From assembly GCA_036784855.1 (NCBI GenBank), contig JAZDSV010000003.1, positions 323,501-387,500 of the forward strand: a stretch of DNA of 64,000 nt. Direction: 5' to 3'. A model generated the notes under the pieces. That model was not told where the DNA came from. It saw nothing but the letters and a program-made list of their open reading frames with translations, and did no database searches. Position numbers and translations under genes: made by a program. The DNA is from Aphelidium insulamus (taxonomy: Eukaryota; Aphelidiomycota; Aphelidea; Aphelidiaceae). Shown here piece after piece: positions 34,001 through 46,660 of the stretch (the first letter of the stretch is position 1; every line of letters starts with the position of its first letter).

Positions 34001-34313
34001 ATTGCTGCCCGTCGAGTGCCTGCAGAATGTCCAGATGAGATACTAATAAACAGTATGGCCACTGACCGCATCTCCGGCAATGCTGATAAGAAGTGTTGTC
34101 GGCACTGTCGATCCTGTCTGAATAGCAATGTAGTTGGTCGAGGACAATGCCGACAGTAGTGTGGATGTGTCGCCATTATGCCGAGTCACTTGCCTGTGCG
34201 GTGTCAATGTGTCGGGGGTGCATCGCACTATACGCACATGCTTACCAGTCAATGCACCGCGCCAATGCATACTGTGCATACCACAGACACCCCACTGTCG
34301 CCCACAGCAGCAT
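31018..34313 (-). CDS. CatSper auxiliary subunit (epsilon/delta-type), type I membrane protein
   Basis: Large single-pass protein of 937 residues in 11 exons (34246-34313, 34067-34193, 33722-34019, 33474-33680, 32591-33408, 32305-32549, 32052-32256, 31871-32008, 31543-31826, 31400-31492, 31018-31348). A signal peptide (MLLWATVGCLWYAQYALA) precedes a ~870-residue ectodomain of beta-strand character with many Cys and Asn-X-Ser/Thr sites. The membrane-proximal part has CYYFANDFSPDFVRQDLVTG, YVLRVVAGGP, LIWSPSADVAV and AWICTTSSPC. These resemble, from memory, the IQDMVTGD.../GGGP/LIW.../SPC sequence of CATSPERE/D. A TM helix (about 890-912) and a short charged tail follow. CatSper is the flagellar Ca2+ channel; early fungi with zoospores retain parts of it. 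The fold is clear; the exact paralogue is less so. Confidence 0.7.
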
Positions 34314-34616
34314 TTTTGAGTGTATGTGTCTGTGTATCCAATTGTTACAACCGTGACAAAATGCAAGGAAATTGAGTGAGCAATGCAACTATTTCTATTA
34401 TTCAGACCAAGTAAGAAGATTTGATCTTACCGTGAAGCGTGAGGTCGAATAAGTTGATTGCCCGCAGTGGCAATGAAGGTTCTTTACTACATATGCGCAT
34501 AGTAGCTTAATGGCCGGGTCTTCTTGAAAGAACTTGGTTCAACTCCTTAACCGTGTACGATTAGTCGCTGATTATTCCACTGTCACGGTAAGCACTTCAA
34601 ATCAAATTCAGCCATA
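34314..34616. promoter_or_regulatory. Divergent promoter, CatSper-like / MGM101
   Basis: 303 bases separate the two start codons, which face away from each other. It contains no open frame of note. A stretch at 34502-34545 looks superficially like tRNA A and B boxes, but the arms do not pair. Confidence 0.4.
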
Positions 34617-35509
<893 letters not shown>

Positions 35510-35599
35510 TGTTTATGCGCACTGCACTCAATAGACCATTCGTTGCATGTATCTATATCTATATATATATATATATATACTGAACAACAGCTACGTGTA

Positions 35600-38500
35600 T
35601 TAAGTATTGGCAGAATTGTCACGGCCAAGCAGCAGTTTGAGATCTTGAAGTCGCATCCGCTTCTTCAGCGCCAGCGATACTTCTCGCTGTTCCTTGGCCG
35701 TTTCTCTGCTGTTGCTGCCGCCATTTCTGCTGCTGCTTGACGGCTCATCTCCGCGGCTGCTCTCGTCCAGCAGTGCCTCCCGCGCCAAATCTGCCTTTTC
35801 TTGCTGCAGCTCCAGAATGTGCTCCTCGATGCTGCCCTTGATGAATATCCGGATAGTTTCCACCTCTTGCTTCTGGCCCAGCCGGTGCACCCTATCCACC
35901 GCCTGCGCCTCCACACTTGGATTCCTATAGTATGTATGTCAATATACCATATAATTTCCCCTATAGTGTCGCGTACCACCACGGATCAAGCAAGTAGACG
36001 CGACTGGCGTGCGACAAGTCCAGACCGACACCGCCCGTCTTTAGGCTCATGAGCAGCACGCGCACATCACGCTCTTTGCGAAACCGCGACAGCATCTCCC
36101 GCCTCTTGTTAACCGTCATCGTGCCGTCGACGCGAACAAACGATAGCCGGTTGCGGGTCAGGTGGCCTTCCAGCAGATTCAACAGTGACGTCCACTGGCT
36201 AAACACCACGCTCTTGGTAGTGCGTGGTAGCTGTACCAAGTCGGCAATGAGGCGTCGGAACTTGCTGCTCATCTCGCCTTGGCGCAGATAATCAGCGTCG
36301 GAAACCTTGGACACTGGGTCGTCGTCGTCGTCAGGATCATAGTCAGCCAGGCCGCCAAGTTGCACCGGCGCCTGGGGCGTGAATGCCAGACCATCGTCCA
36401 GCGACAATGGGAGTCCGGCGCTCGAGCCATAGTTATTTCTGCTACTGCTTGAATTTGCATACTGCAGCTCATTGGCGTCGTCCAGCGATATGGACCGGAA
36501 CTCCGATGCTTGCTTCTGCTTCTTTTTTACGCCGAACGACGTGGCAGATTTTGACCCGCTACCCGCGCTTCCATTACTGCTTCCCGTCGAGCTCCTGTCC
36601 TCGGAAACAATCTGCAACTTGGACACGCGCTTCCCGCAGTCATAGCACAGAGTGTTCTGGACAGTGGGCGCGCACTCGGCACAGTAAAAGTGTATACACT
36701 CTGACACATGAACCGTGGCTTCTGCGGTCAGTGAAGCGTTCTTGCCGCCAGCGCCGTTCGCAGCTGTGTCGTCATTGTCTCCGTCGGGTAGATCTTTGGC
36801 GCACTTGGCGCACTTGGCGTCGCCACTCTCCCTCAACACCTGCAGCGCTGCCTTGGCCTCGGTCAGCGAGCCAGTGACTGGGTTCTTGCCCTTGACGAGT
36901 GCGTTGTGTGCGCAGGCTTGCCGCAGCCGCAGGAAAAACTCCAAAATCTTGGCATAGTTCTGCATGACGGCATCGTCTTGCATCAGGCCGTCGAAAAAGT
37001 TGCACGCCGCCTGGAACAGGCTGTTGTAGACGCGGCGCTCTCGCTCGTCCAGCTCCACGAACCAGATAATGTCCTTGCGGGCCGGCAGAGTGATGATCGG
37101 TTTGCCGTTGATGTTTTGCGACTTGACTCGGCGCAGTGTTATGCACTTCATGAGAGTCTGCAGGTTGCGCAGTCCGGTATTCTGTGCACGGGTGACCAGC
37201 CGCGTCCACCACGCCCGCTCCTGGAATGGGTCGATGCGCAAAAACTTTATCAAACTGTACAAATCGTCCACCTTGTTTTGCTGGAAGGTTTAATTTTGCT
37301 GAACAGTACAGAACTAATACTAACCAGCGGAGTGCCAGTGACGGCCCATCGAGCGCTGGCTTCTAGAGCGCAAATTGCTTTCGCCTGCAACGTGCCAGCC
37401 TCCTTGATGAAGTGAGCCTCGTCCAGCACTATTCTCTCCCACTTGACTGCGTGAAGTGCACAGCGATATGATGGCACAGGCTTCAAGGCGTCGGGATCGT
37501 CCGGGTCAAGTTGTTTGCGTCGCTCTAGCTCTGCCAAATGCAGTGCCGTGTACTTTTTGTAGTCATACCCAATTGTGCTGTAGGTCGACAGCACAATGTC
37601 GTACTTTTTCAGCAGTTCCGGGTCACCCACGCGTTGCGGTCCATGGTATACATAGCACTTGACGGCTACAGACGGGTCGATATGCCGGGCGATCTGGTCT
37701 TCCCAGGTGGACAGTACAGAGGGCGGGCACACAATCAGCGTGCCGTAGCTGTGCACCATTCCGGCTTCCAGTAGCTCGACGCGAGGCCGTTCCACCGCTG
37801 CAGTCAATATCAGCGACAATATGGTTATCGTCTTTCCCAGGCCCATCTGCACGGTATGTTAATTCGAGTCAAAATCGCACGGAAGACCAACCTCATCAGC
37901 CAGAATGCCGCCTTTTGACTCCTCGGGAAGATCGTAGGACCGCTTGTCGGTCAAGATGTTGCGGAATACAACTTGGCCCTTCATATGTTCCTTGCGCCAG
38001 AATGACGATAAGTAGCTGGTGTTTTCTTTTCCGGCTGCAGTGCCAGCAGCACGTTCTCGCGCCAGCAAGAACGTCAGCGCCATTTTCTGATGCGGATATA
38101 GTTTGGTGCATATGCGAATGCTCGGCTCCGTTTCTTCCAGACCGTCAGCGCTCATCAGCGAGGCGAATATCAGGTCCAATTGCCGCTGTGCTGTATCCGC
38201 CGTATTGGAAAAAGTGACTGCGGTATACTTGTCCATCGAGGCATCGTAATTGTTTACATCGTCATCCCCGCCCGCAACGCCCACGCCAAACTTGCCACCA
38301 GGGCCAAATTCAAACCCGGTGTCTAGCCGCATCCCGTGCCCCATGAGTATCTGTATCAGTTGCCCGTACTGTGACGGCATTCCGTAAACAAAAATAAAAA
38401 GCGGTAGCGTGGCCAGTCCCTGATGAATGAAGTTAAATTAAGTGCAGTAAATGTAGCAGGCACGCAGCCCCGTACCAGTGTCACTTCAGACTTTGGAATG

Positions 38501-39782
38501 GCGCACTCGAATTGGAGCAGAGACTTTATGGCATTGTCCGCCATCACGCGAGACAAGATAATCACGGCAGAGGTATCTAGCATACCTAGCAAATCACCGG
38601 TTGGATGCCGCACATAGTACGCTGCTCCTATTAGACACCAATATGTGCATTGTGCAACACAAATTACTTGCCCAGGCCAACTTGAATAGTCGGGTGCAGC
38701 TGGACGTAATCGTACTGGAGGTGTTTCTGTGGAATGTAGGCGATGGGGTGCGCTGCCTCGATGCTGAGAATTTTGGTTCGAAACATGCCGAAAAGAATGC
38801 GATGCTCCGTCGCCGAGGCATTACTATCAAGGGTTACCCGGGGGATATACGCCTGTCGTGGCGCCGTGGCTGCTTGTCTAGCGCTGCTTGCAGAGTTGGC
38901 GGTCGATGTTCGGCCAGCGATTCTCGTCGTGGATGTTGTAGCAGATGGTGCGGCTGATGCTCGCTGCTTTGGAGCGGATGCGCGGTTGACACTGACGGAT
39001 GCACTGCTGACACTGGCAGATGCGTCCCGGGATGAGCCGTTGCGTGGAGTGACGTATGCAGAAAGTTTGCTGCCGGTATTAAAGCGTGCAGCGCCGCCTC
39101 CGCCGTCTACTGGACCGGGCCGAAAGGGTGGAAGCACTGAGCGTCGAACAGAAGCGTGGTTAGTTGGTCGCAGTGGAACACTGTCCAGCGCTGCATTATC
39201 CAGCGGCGTCCAGAGTCGCTGGGTCGACGACTTTGGCAGTACGTTCCGTGCTGCTGACTCGGCTGAATGGTTTCTGCCCTTCTTGACGGACAGTACTTGC
39301 ACGTCGTCCTGTTGCTTGTTGCGGATTCGTGGTGCGGCTGGCGTAGTAGTGCTGTCGTTAGTTTCCGCAGTCAGGTCAATAACTTCGACCGTGCGTTTCC
39401 TCGGGGTGTTGGTGGACTGCGTCGATAATGGCGGATCGAACTCTGTGGAGGAGGACGACGCCGACGATGCCCGTGGCCGAGTGCCGTGACCGCCGTTCTC
39501 ATCCCCCAGCTGGCGCATGACGGTGTGTAGTATGCTGGAGAAGGCGCCGGCATCGTAGTCTCCGGTGACAACGCTTTCATCATTGGCGGTCATTGGCGAA
39601 CGGTTGCTGCTTTCGCCGTTCAATGCATGCGGCTGTTGCATTGTCGCAGCACTACCTTGTTCATCTCTACCACCACCAGATCCAGTGGCTGATGACGCAC
39701 CACCACGAATATCTCCGCGCCAAATTGCCGCCCTCTTTGCACCCAGCGAGTGTGTCGGCGCGGCGTTGGACTCGCTGGTCAT
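35600..39782 (-). CDS. RAD5/HLTF-type SWI/SNF ATPase with RING domain
   Basis: Probable DNA-damage-tolerance translocase and ubiquitin ligase (post-replication repair, nucleus). Six exons (38672-39782, 38464-38627, 37892-38419, 37325-37846, 35977-37280, 35600-35924) give 1,317 residues. The N-terminal ~300 residues are Ser/Thr/Ala-rich and disordered. A HIRAN-like segment (about 320-425: HRILFGMFRTKIL...VRHPTGDLLG) follows. Helicase motifs: LADEMGLGKT (I), LDEAHFIK (II), VTGTPLQN (III), and [20 protein letters not shown] with HRLGQ (V/VI). A RING finger (CAKCAKD...CIHFYCAEC...CYDC) sits between the two helicase halves, the diagnostic RAD5/HLTF/SHPRH layout. Intron 38628-38671 has a GC 5' splice site; intron 37847-37891 begins GTTGGT. 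Confidence 0.94.
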
Positions 39783-40297
39783 ACTATACTCTAGACAAAT
39801 TGCCGGTGATTGAACACGTGACCTGCCTCTTGCTTGACTATTGCCAATTCACATAGTGGCCTATTCAGTTGCAGTTGGGTTTAATTAGGCTCTTGTGAAG
39901 CCGTGGACTGCCACCCGCGATGTCTCATATATATCAGAGGTGCAGATGTACCTCAGTACAATAATGAACTGCAACTATGATCAATAGACTTGATCTTGCA
40001 AAGGAAAAAGACTCCGTCGGACCTCCATTGAAGGTAGGATACTCCAGGAGGTTGATACTATAAATCACCACACTTGCATAACGGCGAATTTGTCTCTGTA
40101 TGTTAAGCCTTAAGTGTTGGGTCCGTGTCGTACATTGGCAAATGCATGGTTTTACTCCGACTCAGCTGGTTCACTTAAAGCTGACAGTGACCTTCACCGT
40201 AACCTAACCTAACACTATGCTGTGTTAGTTGTGGCGCAGCAATGTTCCCACAGCGTAAACTCTCTCCCTCTTTGACTTTTCTCTAGTCGCGTAGAAA
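39783..40297. promoter_or_regulatory. Divergent upstream region, RAD5-like / P450
   Basis: 515 bases without a coding frame. CTATAAAT lies at about 40068, CCTAACCTAACAC at about 40203-40215, and a pyrimidine-rich tract ending in CTCTAG (about 40270-40287) sits just before the P450 start. The last could be the end of a 5'-UTR intron. Confidence 0.4.
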
Positions 40298-41763
40298 ATG
40301 TGGGAAGTTGCATTAGGTGTCGCGTCGGTGCTTGCCCTCTACATCGGCATCTCGTTCTCTAGCAATGGACAGCCAGATTATGCACACGGACTGCCAAAGT
40401 TCACGAGTGAGCGCTGGTGGTTGCTGCCCGACTTTATGAGTCACACGATTGAGTTGCTGGTCACGGGTTCTACGGAGAAGCGCAAGGCGACCCAAAAAAA
40501 GTACGGAACCGCATTTGGCGCCTTCACTATTCTCGGCAAGCTGATTTGGGTCACTGGACCAGACACGTTGAAGTGGGCGTTTCGCGGTGATCGCAAGTAC
40601 ATGGAGTTGCTCATCCCGAAGCACTGGCTGAAGCTGATGGGCAACAAGTCGCTTGCCAGTGTCCAGGGCGAAGAACATCGTCGCCTACGCAAATGTCTGG
40701 CTCCAGCGTTCGCCAACACGGCCCTCAACGGCTACCAGGACTCCATTCAACTGGCCACCAAGCAGTTCCTGGATGGAATTGTGGCGCAGACCACCGACAA
40801 GCCGATGAACGTATTCCGCTCTGTCAAGCAGTTCACCATGGACATTGCACTGCGCATAATTTTCAGCGCCGACTCTACCACCGACTCGCGCCTTTCAAAC
40901 ATGCTTGCGCCTACATTGACTGGTTTGGGGGACAGAGCACGCTGTTTCCATTCGACCTGCCGTTCACTACTATGCGCCGTGCCATGAATGCTCGCGGTCG
41001 CATAGCCAATGCCATACGCTATGAACGTCTGGCCAAGCTGGATGCCGATCCCGACGACGCAGAGTACACGGACATTCTGTACAACTTTATGATGGTGCGC
41101 GATGAGGAGGGCCGCGCCCTTACTGAGACTGAGATTGTGGACACGGTGCTTGTTCTGCTGCAGGCCGGCCATGACACATCGCTGGCCATGATTTGCTCGT
41201 CGCTGTACATACTGGACGGTGTCGCGTCCGAAGAGAGCAAGAAAAAGCTGCAGGATGAGATTAATGCCGCGTTCCCCGATACGGATAGGTTCGAATACTC
41301 CGAGTTGGCGCAGTTGCCATATCTGGATGCGTTTGTCAAGGAAATTCTGCGCACGTACGGCCCAATTGCTGGAATGTTCCGCAATGTCATGGCAGACACA
41401 GACATGCCCGTGGTCGACAAGGACGGCAAGCTGTATGAGCACCCGATGCCCGCTGGTTCTCGCCTCTTGCTGGACTACAAGGAAATTATGCAGGACGAGC
41501 GCTACTATGCAGAGCCCACGAAATTCGATCCTGAGCGATTTTTGGAACCGCGTGAGGAAGACAAGAAGAGCCCGTTCACGTTTGTGCCGTTCGGTGGTGG
41601 AAGTCACATGTGCATTGGTGCGCCGCTCGTTCGTCAGGAGATCAAATTGTTTCTGGCGCATCTGATGCATGGCAAAGGGTACCGTGTCATGGTTGTCTCG
41701 TCGGAGTTGCGCCGCTTCCCAGTAACTATCCAAGTGCCGACGCTGCACCTGTACGCCAACTAA
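40298..41763 (+). CDS. Cytochrome P450 monooxygenase, apparent 1-base deletion
   Basis: Membrane-anchored P450 with no introns, about 488 residues if the frame is continuous. The N-terminal MWEVALGVASVLALYIGI helix is an ER anchor. Motifs: I-helix AGHDTS, K-helix EILR, the ERF-type DPERFLEP, and haem-binding FGGGSHMCIGAPL with the axial Cys. The local pattern (GPDTLKWAF, RRLRKCLAPAF, SLPF-like FPFDLPFTTM) resembles CYP51/CYP26/CYP120-like clans; substrate unknown. At 40927-40931 a run of five G marks a frame change: upstream coding is in one frame to ...APTLTGL and downstream in the next from GGQSTLFPFD, consistent with one missing G. Both halves are well conserved, so a sequence error is the simplest reading; a recent pseudogene is possible. 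Confidence 0.9.
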
Positions 41764-42226
41764 CGCTGAAGCCAGACTACGTAAAGCATCAACGCCATAT
41801 TAAAAAAAGATAATTACTACACAGTGCTGATTTTAATGGAATTCACCTGTTAGACCCCAACAGCGACCATGTCGAGTGTTGCATCCATGACTGCCACAGG
41901 CAACGTCACGGCAATCCGTCCATCAAATAATGCCGCGCATGTCGGCTACAGCGGCGCTTCATCCTCCGTGCACGTGTCGATCCAGATGCAATTGTCGTTG
42001 TTGTTCTCGGTTCCCTTTATCTTTTCTTAGCAAGGTCAGTGCTCCGGTACTTCTTAATAAAGTCGTTGACACGTTAATGCACATCAAGCAACCTCGTACT
42101 ATTACTATGCTATATGGTAACTACAATATCGCAATTTGCCAGACAGTTATATTGCCCGCCGCGGTCATTTCAATTATCTACGGCTTTGAAAAGTGGCAAG
42201 CTACTCTTTAAAGTAGTGATCATATA
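41764..42226. other. Spacer with a possible 53-residue ORF
   Basis: 463 bases between the P450 and Trp-tRNA synthetase genes. An ATG at 41869 opens 53 codons to a TAG at 42030 (protein starting MSSVASMTATGNVTAIRPSN and ending in a hydrophobic LLFSVPFIFS). It has no recognised relatives and may be chance. The synthetase promoter must also lie here. Confidence 0.25.
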
Positions 42227-43784
42227 ATGTCGCTGCCGGATCCAGCGCCGCCCTCGCAGCAGATAATCGACCCGTGGAATGTGCAGGGTGCCGTGGATTC
42301 TGCGACGGGCAAGCTGCTTGCCATCGACTACGACAAGCTGATCACGGAATTTGGATGCCAGCGCTTGGATGACGCCCTCATTGCGCGCCTGGAGCGCGTC
42401 ACTGGCCACCGTGCCCATCGCCTTTTGCGCCGAGGTGTCTTTTTCTCGCACCGGTGCGTTCTATGCAGGTACAGAGAGTTTTATGGTATGCTCACATCGC
42501 TCCATAAGTGATTTGTCGGAGCTTCTCGATCGCGTCGAGAACAAGCAGCCATTCTACCTCTACACCGGCCGCGGTCCATCGTCCGAGTCCATGCATCTTG
42601 GCCACATGATACCATTCATCTTTTGCCAGTAAGTGCAAACTATGGCACGCATTTATTTTGCATTATTATATGTCGACTTACATTGATAGATGGCTGCAAA
42701 AGGTGTTTGATGTGCCGCTAGTGGTGCAGCTGACGGATGATGAAAAGTTTCTCTTCAAGGACCTGACGCTGGAGCAGTGCCACGAGTACGCGATGCAAAA
42801 CGCTCGCGACATCGTGGCCGTCGGATTCAACCCGGACAAGACATTTATATTCTCCAACCTGGACTATGTGGGTGGCCCCTTCTACCACAATATGGTGCGC
42901 ATATCAAAGTGCATTACCACCACGACCAGCAAGGCCACCTTTGGCTTTGATGACAGTGCTTGCGTTGGCAAAGTCCACTTTGTCGCCAACCAAGCCGCGC
43001 CCTCATTCTCAAACACATTCCCGCACATCTTTGGCTCACGGAGTGACATCCCATCCCTTATCCCGTGTGCCATTGACCAGGCATGTGAAATATTGCTCAA
43101 AGTTTAATATAATGATATTTCGCAGGATCCCTACTTTAGGCTGACACGCGACGTGGCACGCAAGTTGAAGTACCCGAAGCCGGCGCTCATTCACGCCAAA
43201 TTCTTCCCGGCACTACAGGGCCCAGGATCCAAGATGTCGGCGTCCATTGACTCGTCGGCCATATTCATGTCGGACACGGCGGCCTCCATCAAGAAGAAGG
43301 TCAACAAGTTTGCATTCAGCGGCGGCCAGGCCACCAAGGAGTTGCAGGAGGAGCTGGGCGGTGATCCCGAGGTGGATGTCGCATATCAGTACCTGACTTT
43401 CTTTCTGGAGGATGACGCGGAGCTTGAGCAAATCAAACAGGTACATATTACAATGTCCAGTTGTTATAGCTGTCAGCTGAAGGATAGGATTACATTGGAG
43501 GCAAGCTGATGACGGGAGACCTGAAGGCGAAATGCATTGCTGTACTGCAAGAGTTTGTGGCGGATTTCCAGCGGAGAAAAGCCGCGGTCACTGATGACGT
43601 GGTGCGGCAGTACATGGACAGTACGAAACCGATGCCCTACATTGAAGCATTCCCGCCACCGCAAATTCCTGCTGCGCCGACCAAATCATCCAAGAAGAAG
43701 AATCCGGCGTCATCATCGTCGTCAAAGAGTGCAAGCAAGGAGAGCCTGGAATCGGTACCCAGTGTGGACTCACTGGCCATCTAG
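42227..43784 (+). CDS. WRS1: Cytosolic tryptophanyl-tRNA synthetase
   Basis: Charges tRNA-Trp in the cytosol. Five exons (42227-42453, 42509-42628, 42690-43080, 43126-43440, 43488-43784) give 449 residues. The eukaryotic/archaeal WRS order is intact: [37 protein letters not shown] (HIGH-type motif), [61 protein letters not shown] (KMSKS motif), [22 protein letters not shown] and [12 protein letters not shown]. Intron 43081-43125 must start with GC (CAG|GCATGT), because it splits the invariant DQ|DPYF. The C-terminus carries an unusual extension of ~50 residues rich in Pro, Lys and Ser, probably disordered. Confidence 0.97.
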
Positions 43785-43884
43785 GCGATTAGTTTCATAG
43801 CATCATACAATGAATAGTTTCATTGTGTTTTTCTAGGAAGTTATGACACTGTATGGTAATGCGCAGCTGTATTAACGCCCGGTG

Positions 43885-45493
43885 TCACACAGACACAAAG
43901 TTGAAGGTGAGGCAGACGGGCATGATGATGCATCCGGCTACCAGCAGACCCATTGCCAGTACACGCAGCGGCGACCAGGACTGACCCTCCGTCAGTTTAA
44001 GGTAGAATATACCCGGCAATATGTAGCAAATGGTCGTGGAGCCAGTCGATCCGACCAGCGACAGTACCAGCCCCAAATCGGTCACGTAGAATGTTATTAC
44101 ATAGCTGACCACCAAGATGCCGGCGGTCAGGTAAATGTGACGCAGTGTTTTCGACAGCTGGTGGTCGGGTGTGCCGGCGGGAGACAGGAAGCGCAGAATG
44201 CGAGCACTCAACCCATCATTCGATTCCTCCTGCACACTACCAGTAGGGCCCAGCGAGTGGTACCGAGTCTGAGCGCGGTCGGGATAGCGCGCATTGTATG
44301 CGTCGCCAACACAATGAATCACCTTGTCCAGTGATGCGCGACACGGATGGCATTGTAGCGGATATGAAAACATTACCAGAATGGTGATAGTCACGCGGGC
44401 CACCGTGACCCACTGTGACGGTGGAACTACGGGAATTAGGTAAATAGCTTGTAGGTGAACATATATAACTGCACGTACATGCAAGCAACATGTTCTCCAT
44501 CACGTCATCGCCAAAGGACAGGTAGCCCAGCACTGCAACAATCCAGTAGGTGAGCGTGGAGATCAGCATCGACCCGAATATGACCGTGTTCATGCGTGCT
44601 ACAGTATTGTTCTTCATCTCATTGTGAGTGGTGAAGATGTTTTGGTGGCATGTGAACGCAAACACAAACACTGGCAGCTTCTTCAGGAAGGTAATCTGCG
44701 GATTAAATAGATGAATTTTGTCGGCGTCCACGGGGACGCGGCTCCCGTCAAAGAACCAGAATATCACCAGGAATACGAGATACACGACCGCAATGAGCGC
44801 GACCGCAGAAGTGTACTTTAACGAGTCCAGCTGGCGCAAAAACGACAGCGGCACAATAATGATCATGAAGAATGAGATCCAGACGGTGTGCTGGGCTAGC
44901 CAACTATCCACCGACACACCAAACACATCAATAATAATCTTGGGCATCAGATTACCGATAATAACTAGATACGAGCAGGCGACGCCAAAGCATTTTACGG
45001 CGATGGCCAGATCGAACACGATCGCCGCCTTGGGGAACGTGATCTTGCTCACTGCATTAAAGCTGGATGCTCTGCCAACCTTTCGGCCGCTAAACAATCT
45101 TTTAGTAATAAACAGCAAGAAAGAATATACTGGAGCGTACCAGATGGCCAGCAAATAGAGACCGGCCGCAGACGCCGTACCAAAGATGGCCACCACGATC
45201 GCGCCCAGCACGACGCCCAGACTGGCAAACGCGTTCGGCATGGCCAACATCCCCGATCCCAGGATCGTGTTCAGTATATTAATCATGGATGACGGCACGC
45301 TGGCGCTGGCGGGCTCGCCGCCGCCATGACTGTCCTCGTACTCGTCGATAATATCAATCTTGGCCGCGCCGTCGAGCAGCACATCCTTGCCGGAATCACC
45401 ATCAACGGACGCGGTGTTGTCGGTGTCGTCACCGGCGCCACCAGACGTGACCAGGAGCGCTGGATGGCTTCCATCGGCGGCGGCGGCTGCCAT
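43885..45493 (-). CDS. Amino acid transporter, SLC38/AVT family
   Basis: Proton- or sodium-coupled amino acid transporter of the AAAP superfamily, probably vacuolar or plasma membrane. Two exons (44479-45493, 43885-44426) give 518 residues with about 11 hydrophobic helices. Family features: first-helix INILNTILGSGMLAMPNAFA, IAVKCFGVACSYLVIIG, PVFVFAFTCHQNIFTTHNEM, and the late helices VSYVITFYVTDLGLVLSLVG with STGSTTICYILPG. The ~60-residue N-terminus is Asp/Ser/Gly-rich and cytosolic; a second loop (about 385-425) is long. The start is Met45493 because it begins the hydrophilic tail; the frame is open slightly upstream. Confidence 0.93.
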
Positions 45494-45681
45494 TTTTTGG
45501 TTGAATAGAAAAAGTGGACAGCGATCACAGTGCGGGCCAATCACGCGCTCGCCGAGGCAATGGACTGCTGATTAGTATGGCGCATGAGACTATAGCTGGC
45601 AATAATTAGCTTCATCGACATGATAAAAAGTATATTGATCTGATCATGAGAACCGAGATGTCGCCGAGAGGTACACAACGC

Positions 45682-46163
45682 TTAAACGTGGCTGGGAGTG
45701 GCGGTAGTGCGCTGTGTTTGCTGGGTTCGCTTCACGGTAACGGTGCGATCCTTGACAAAGCAGCTGAGCACCATGTAGATGAATCCAATGACCACCACAA
45801 TAATTGCGAGCACCAGCATGTACACTGGGCGATCGGCCATAATGAGTACACCACAGCTATGAACTGTGAGTACATGAATATAAGAACTATGAAAACCACT
45901 TACAATACGTAAAAGAGACCACGGCCCATAAAGCTGTTCAAGAAGCTGCAGTAGTCCATTACAAAGAGCTTGATGTGCGCTATTTCCGCCAGGACAATGG
46001 TCAGGCCAAACATGAAGCTGTAGATGGCCAGCACAATCGGCTTGAACAGTGTCCCGCTCAGATGGCCGGTGAAGAGTGAAAACAGCTGCAATGCTCCCAG
46101 CACCAGCAGCAGCATGCCAACAAACACATTAGAAAGGCGGAAGAACAGGTCGGCGGTGTTCAT
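45682..46163 (-). CDS. COPI-associated/TVP15 Golgi membrane protein
   Basis: Small tetraspan protein of the COPI_assoc (Tvp15) family in late Golgi vesicles. Two exons (45904-46163, 45682-45856) give 144 residues (yeast Tvp15 143). Four hydrophobic helices are visible. The family block FMGRGLFYVFCGVLI is split by the intron and completed only when it is removed. The C-terminal cytosolic tail is Lys/Thr/Gln-rich. The start is the only ATG near the first helix. Confidence 0.88.
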
Positions 46164-46660
46164 TGCGGTATATGTGTGTCAGTGAATGTTTCGATGGGCA
46201 GAGATAAAAGCCGAAGCACGTTTCAGACACGTCATTCGATTCGCCAAAAGCATTTGACTCATTGTATTGCATTGCGCACGCGTCGCGTTGTGCACGCGTG
46301 GAGATGTATTGTTTAGTGATAAATAAGTAAAGGTTTATATACATATAGGAGTAAAGTATAAGTATATATAAGGTATAAGTAAGGTATATGTACATATGGC
46401 GTTATAAATCTACCTGACCGAGCAAACGGTCATCCTAACCTTGACCGATTACTGCCAATGTAGGCGGAGGGACAATCAGCGCACCTCCGTTGCATACAAA
46501 CCGCTCAGCAGACGCAATATTCACTTGTAAGGTGTCTGTGTGCGCATATTAAGATTTTTTTACCATTATTCATATTGACCCAGGTTGTATACGTGCACAT
46601 TGAATGAACTCCATCTTAATCCACTCCAATGTACCAAAGTCTAACTTTCTACTTAGATTA
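46164..46660. promoter_or_regulatory. Divergent promoter, TVP15 / 3HIBDH-like; two GCACGCGT sites
   Basis: 497 noncoding bases between divergent starts. GCACGCGT occurs twice 16 bases apart (ACGCGT cores at 46278-46283 and 46294-46299), matching the MluI cell-cycle box used by fungal MBF. An AT-rich stretch with repeated GTATAAGTA/GGTATAAGT words spans about 46330-46385. Which gene the sites serve is unclear. Confidence 0.4.

Noticed and set aside
34496..34560. tRNA-like A box (TAGCTTAATGG) and B box (GGTTCAACTCC) in the CatSper/MGM101 spacer
   Set aside because: Neither the acceptor, D nor T stem pairs when the boxes are placed in a cloverleaf; probably chance or a very old relic.
40747..41748. 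Long minus-strand open frame opposite the P450
   Set aside because: Mirror frame of a strongly codon-biased gene; the P450 motifs are on the plus strand.
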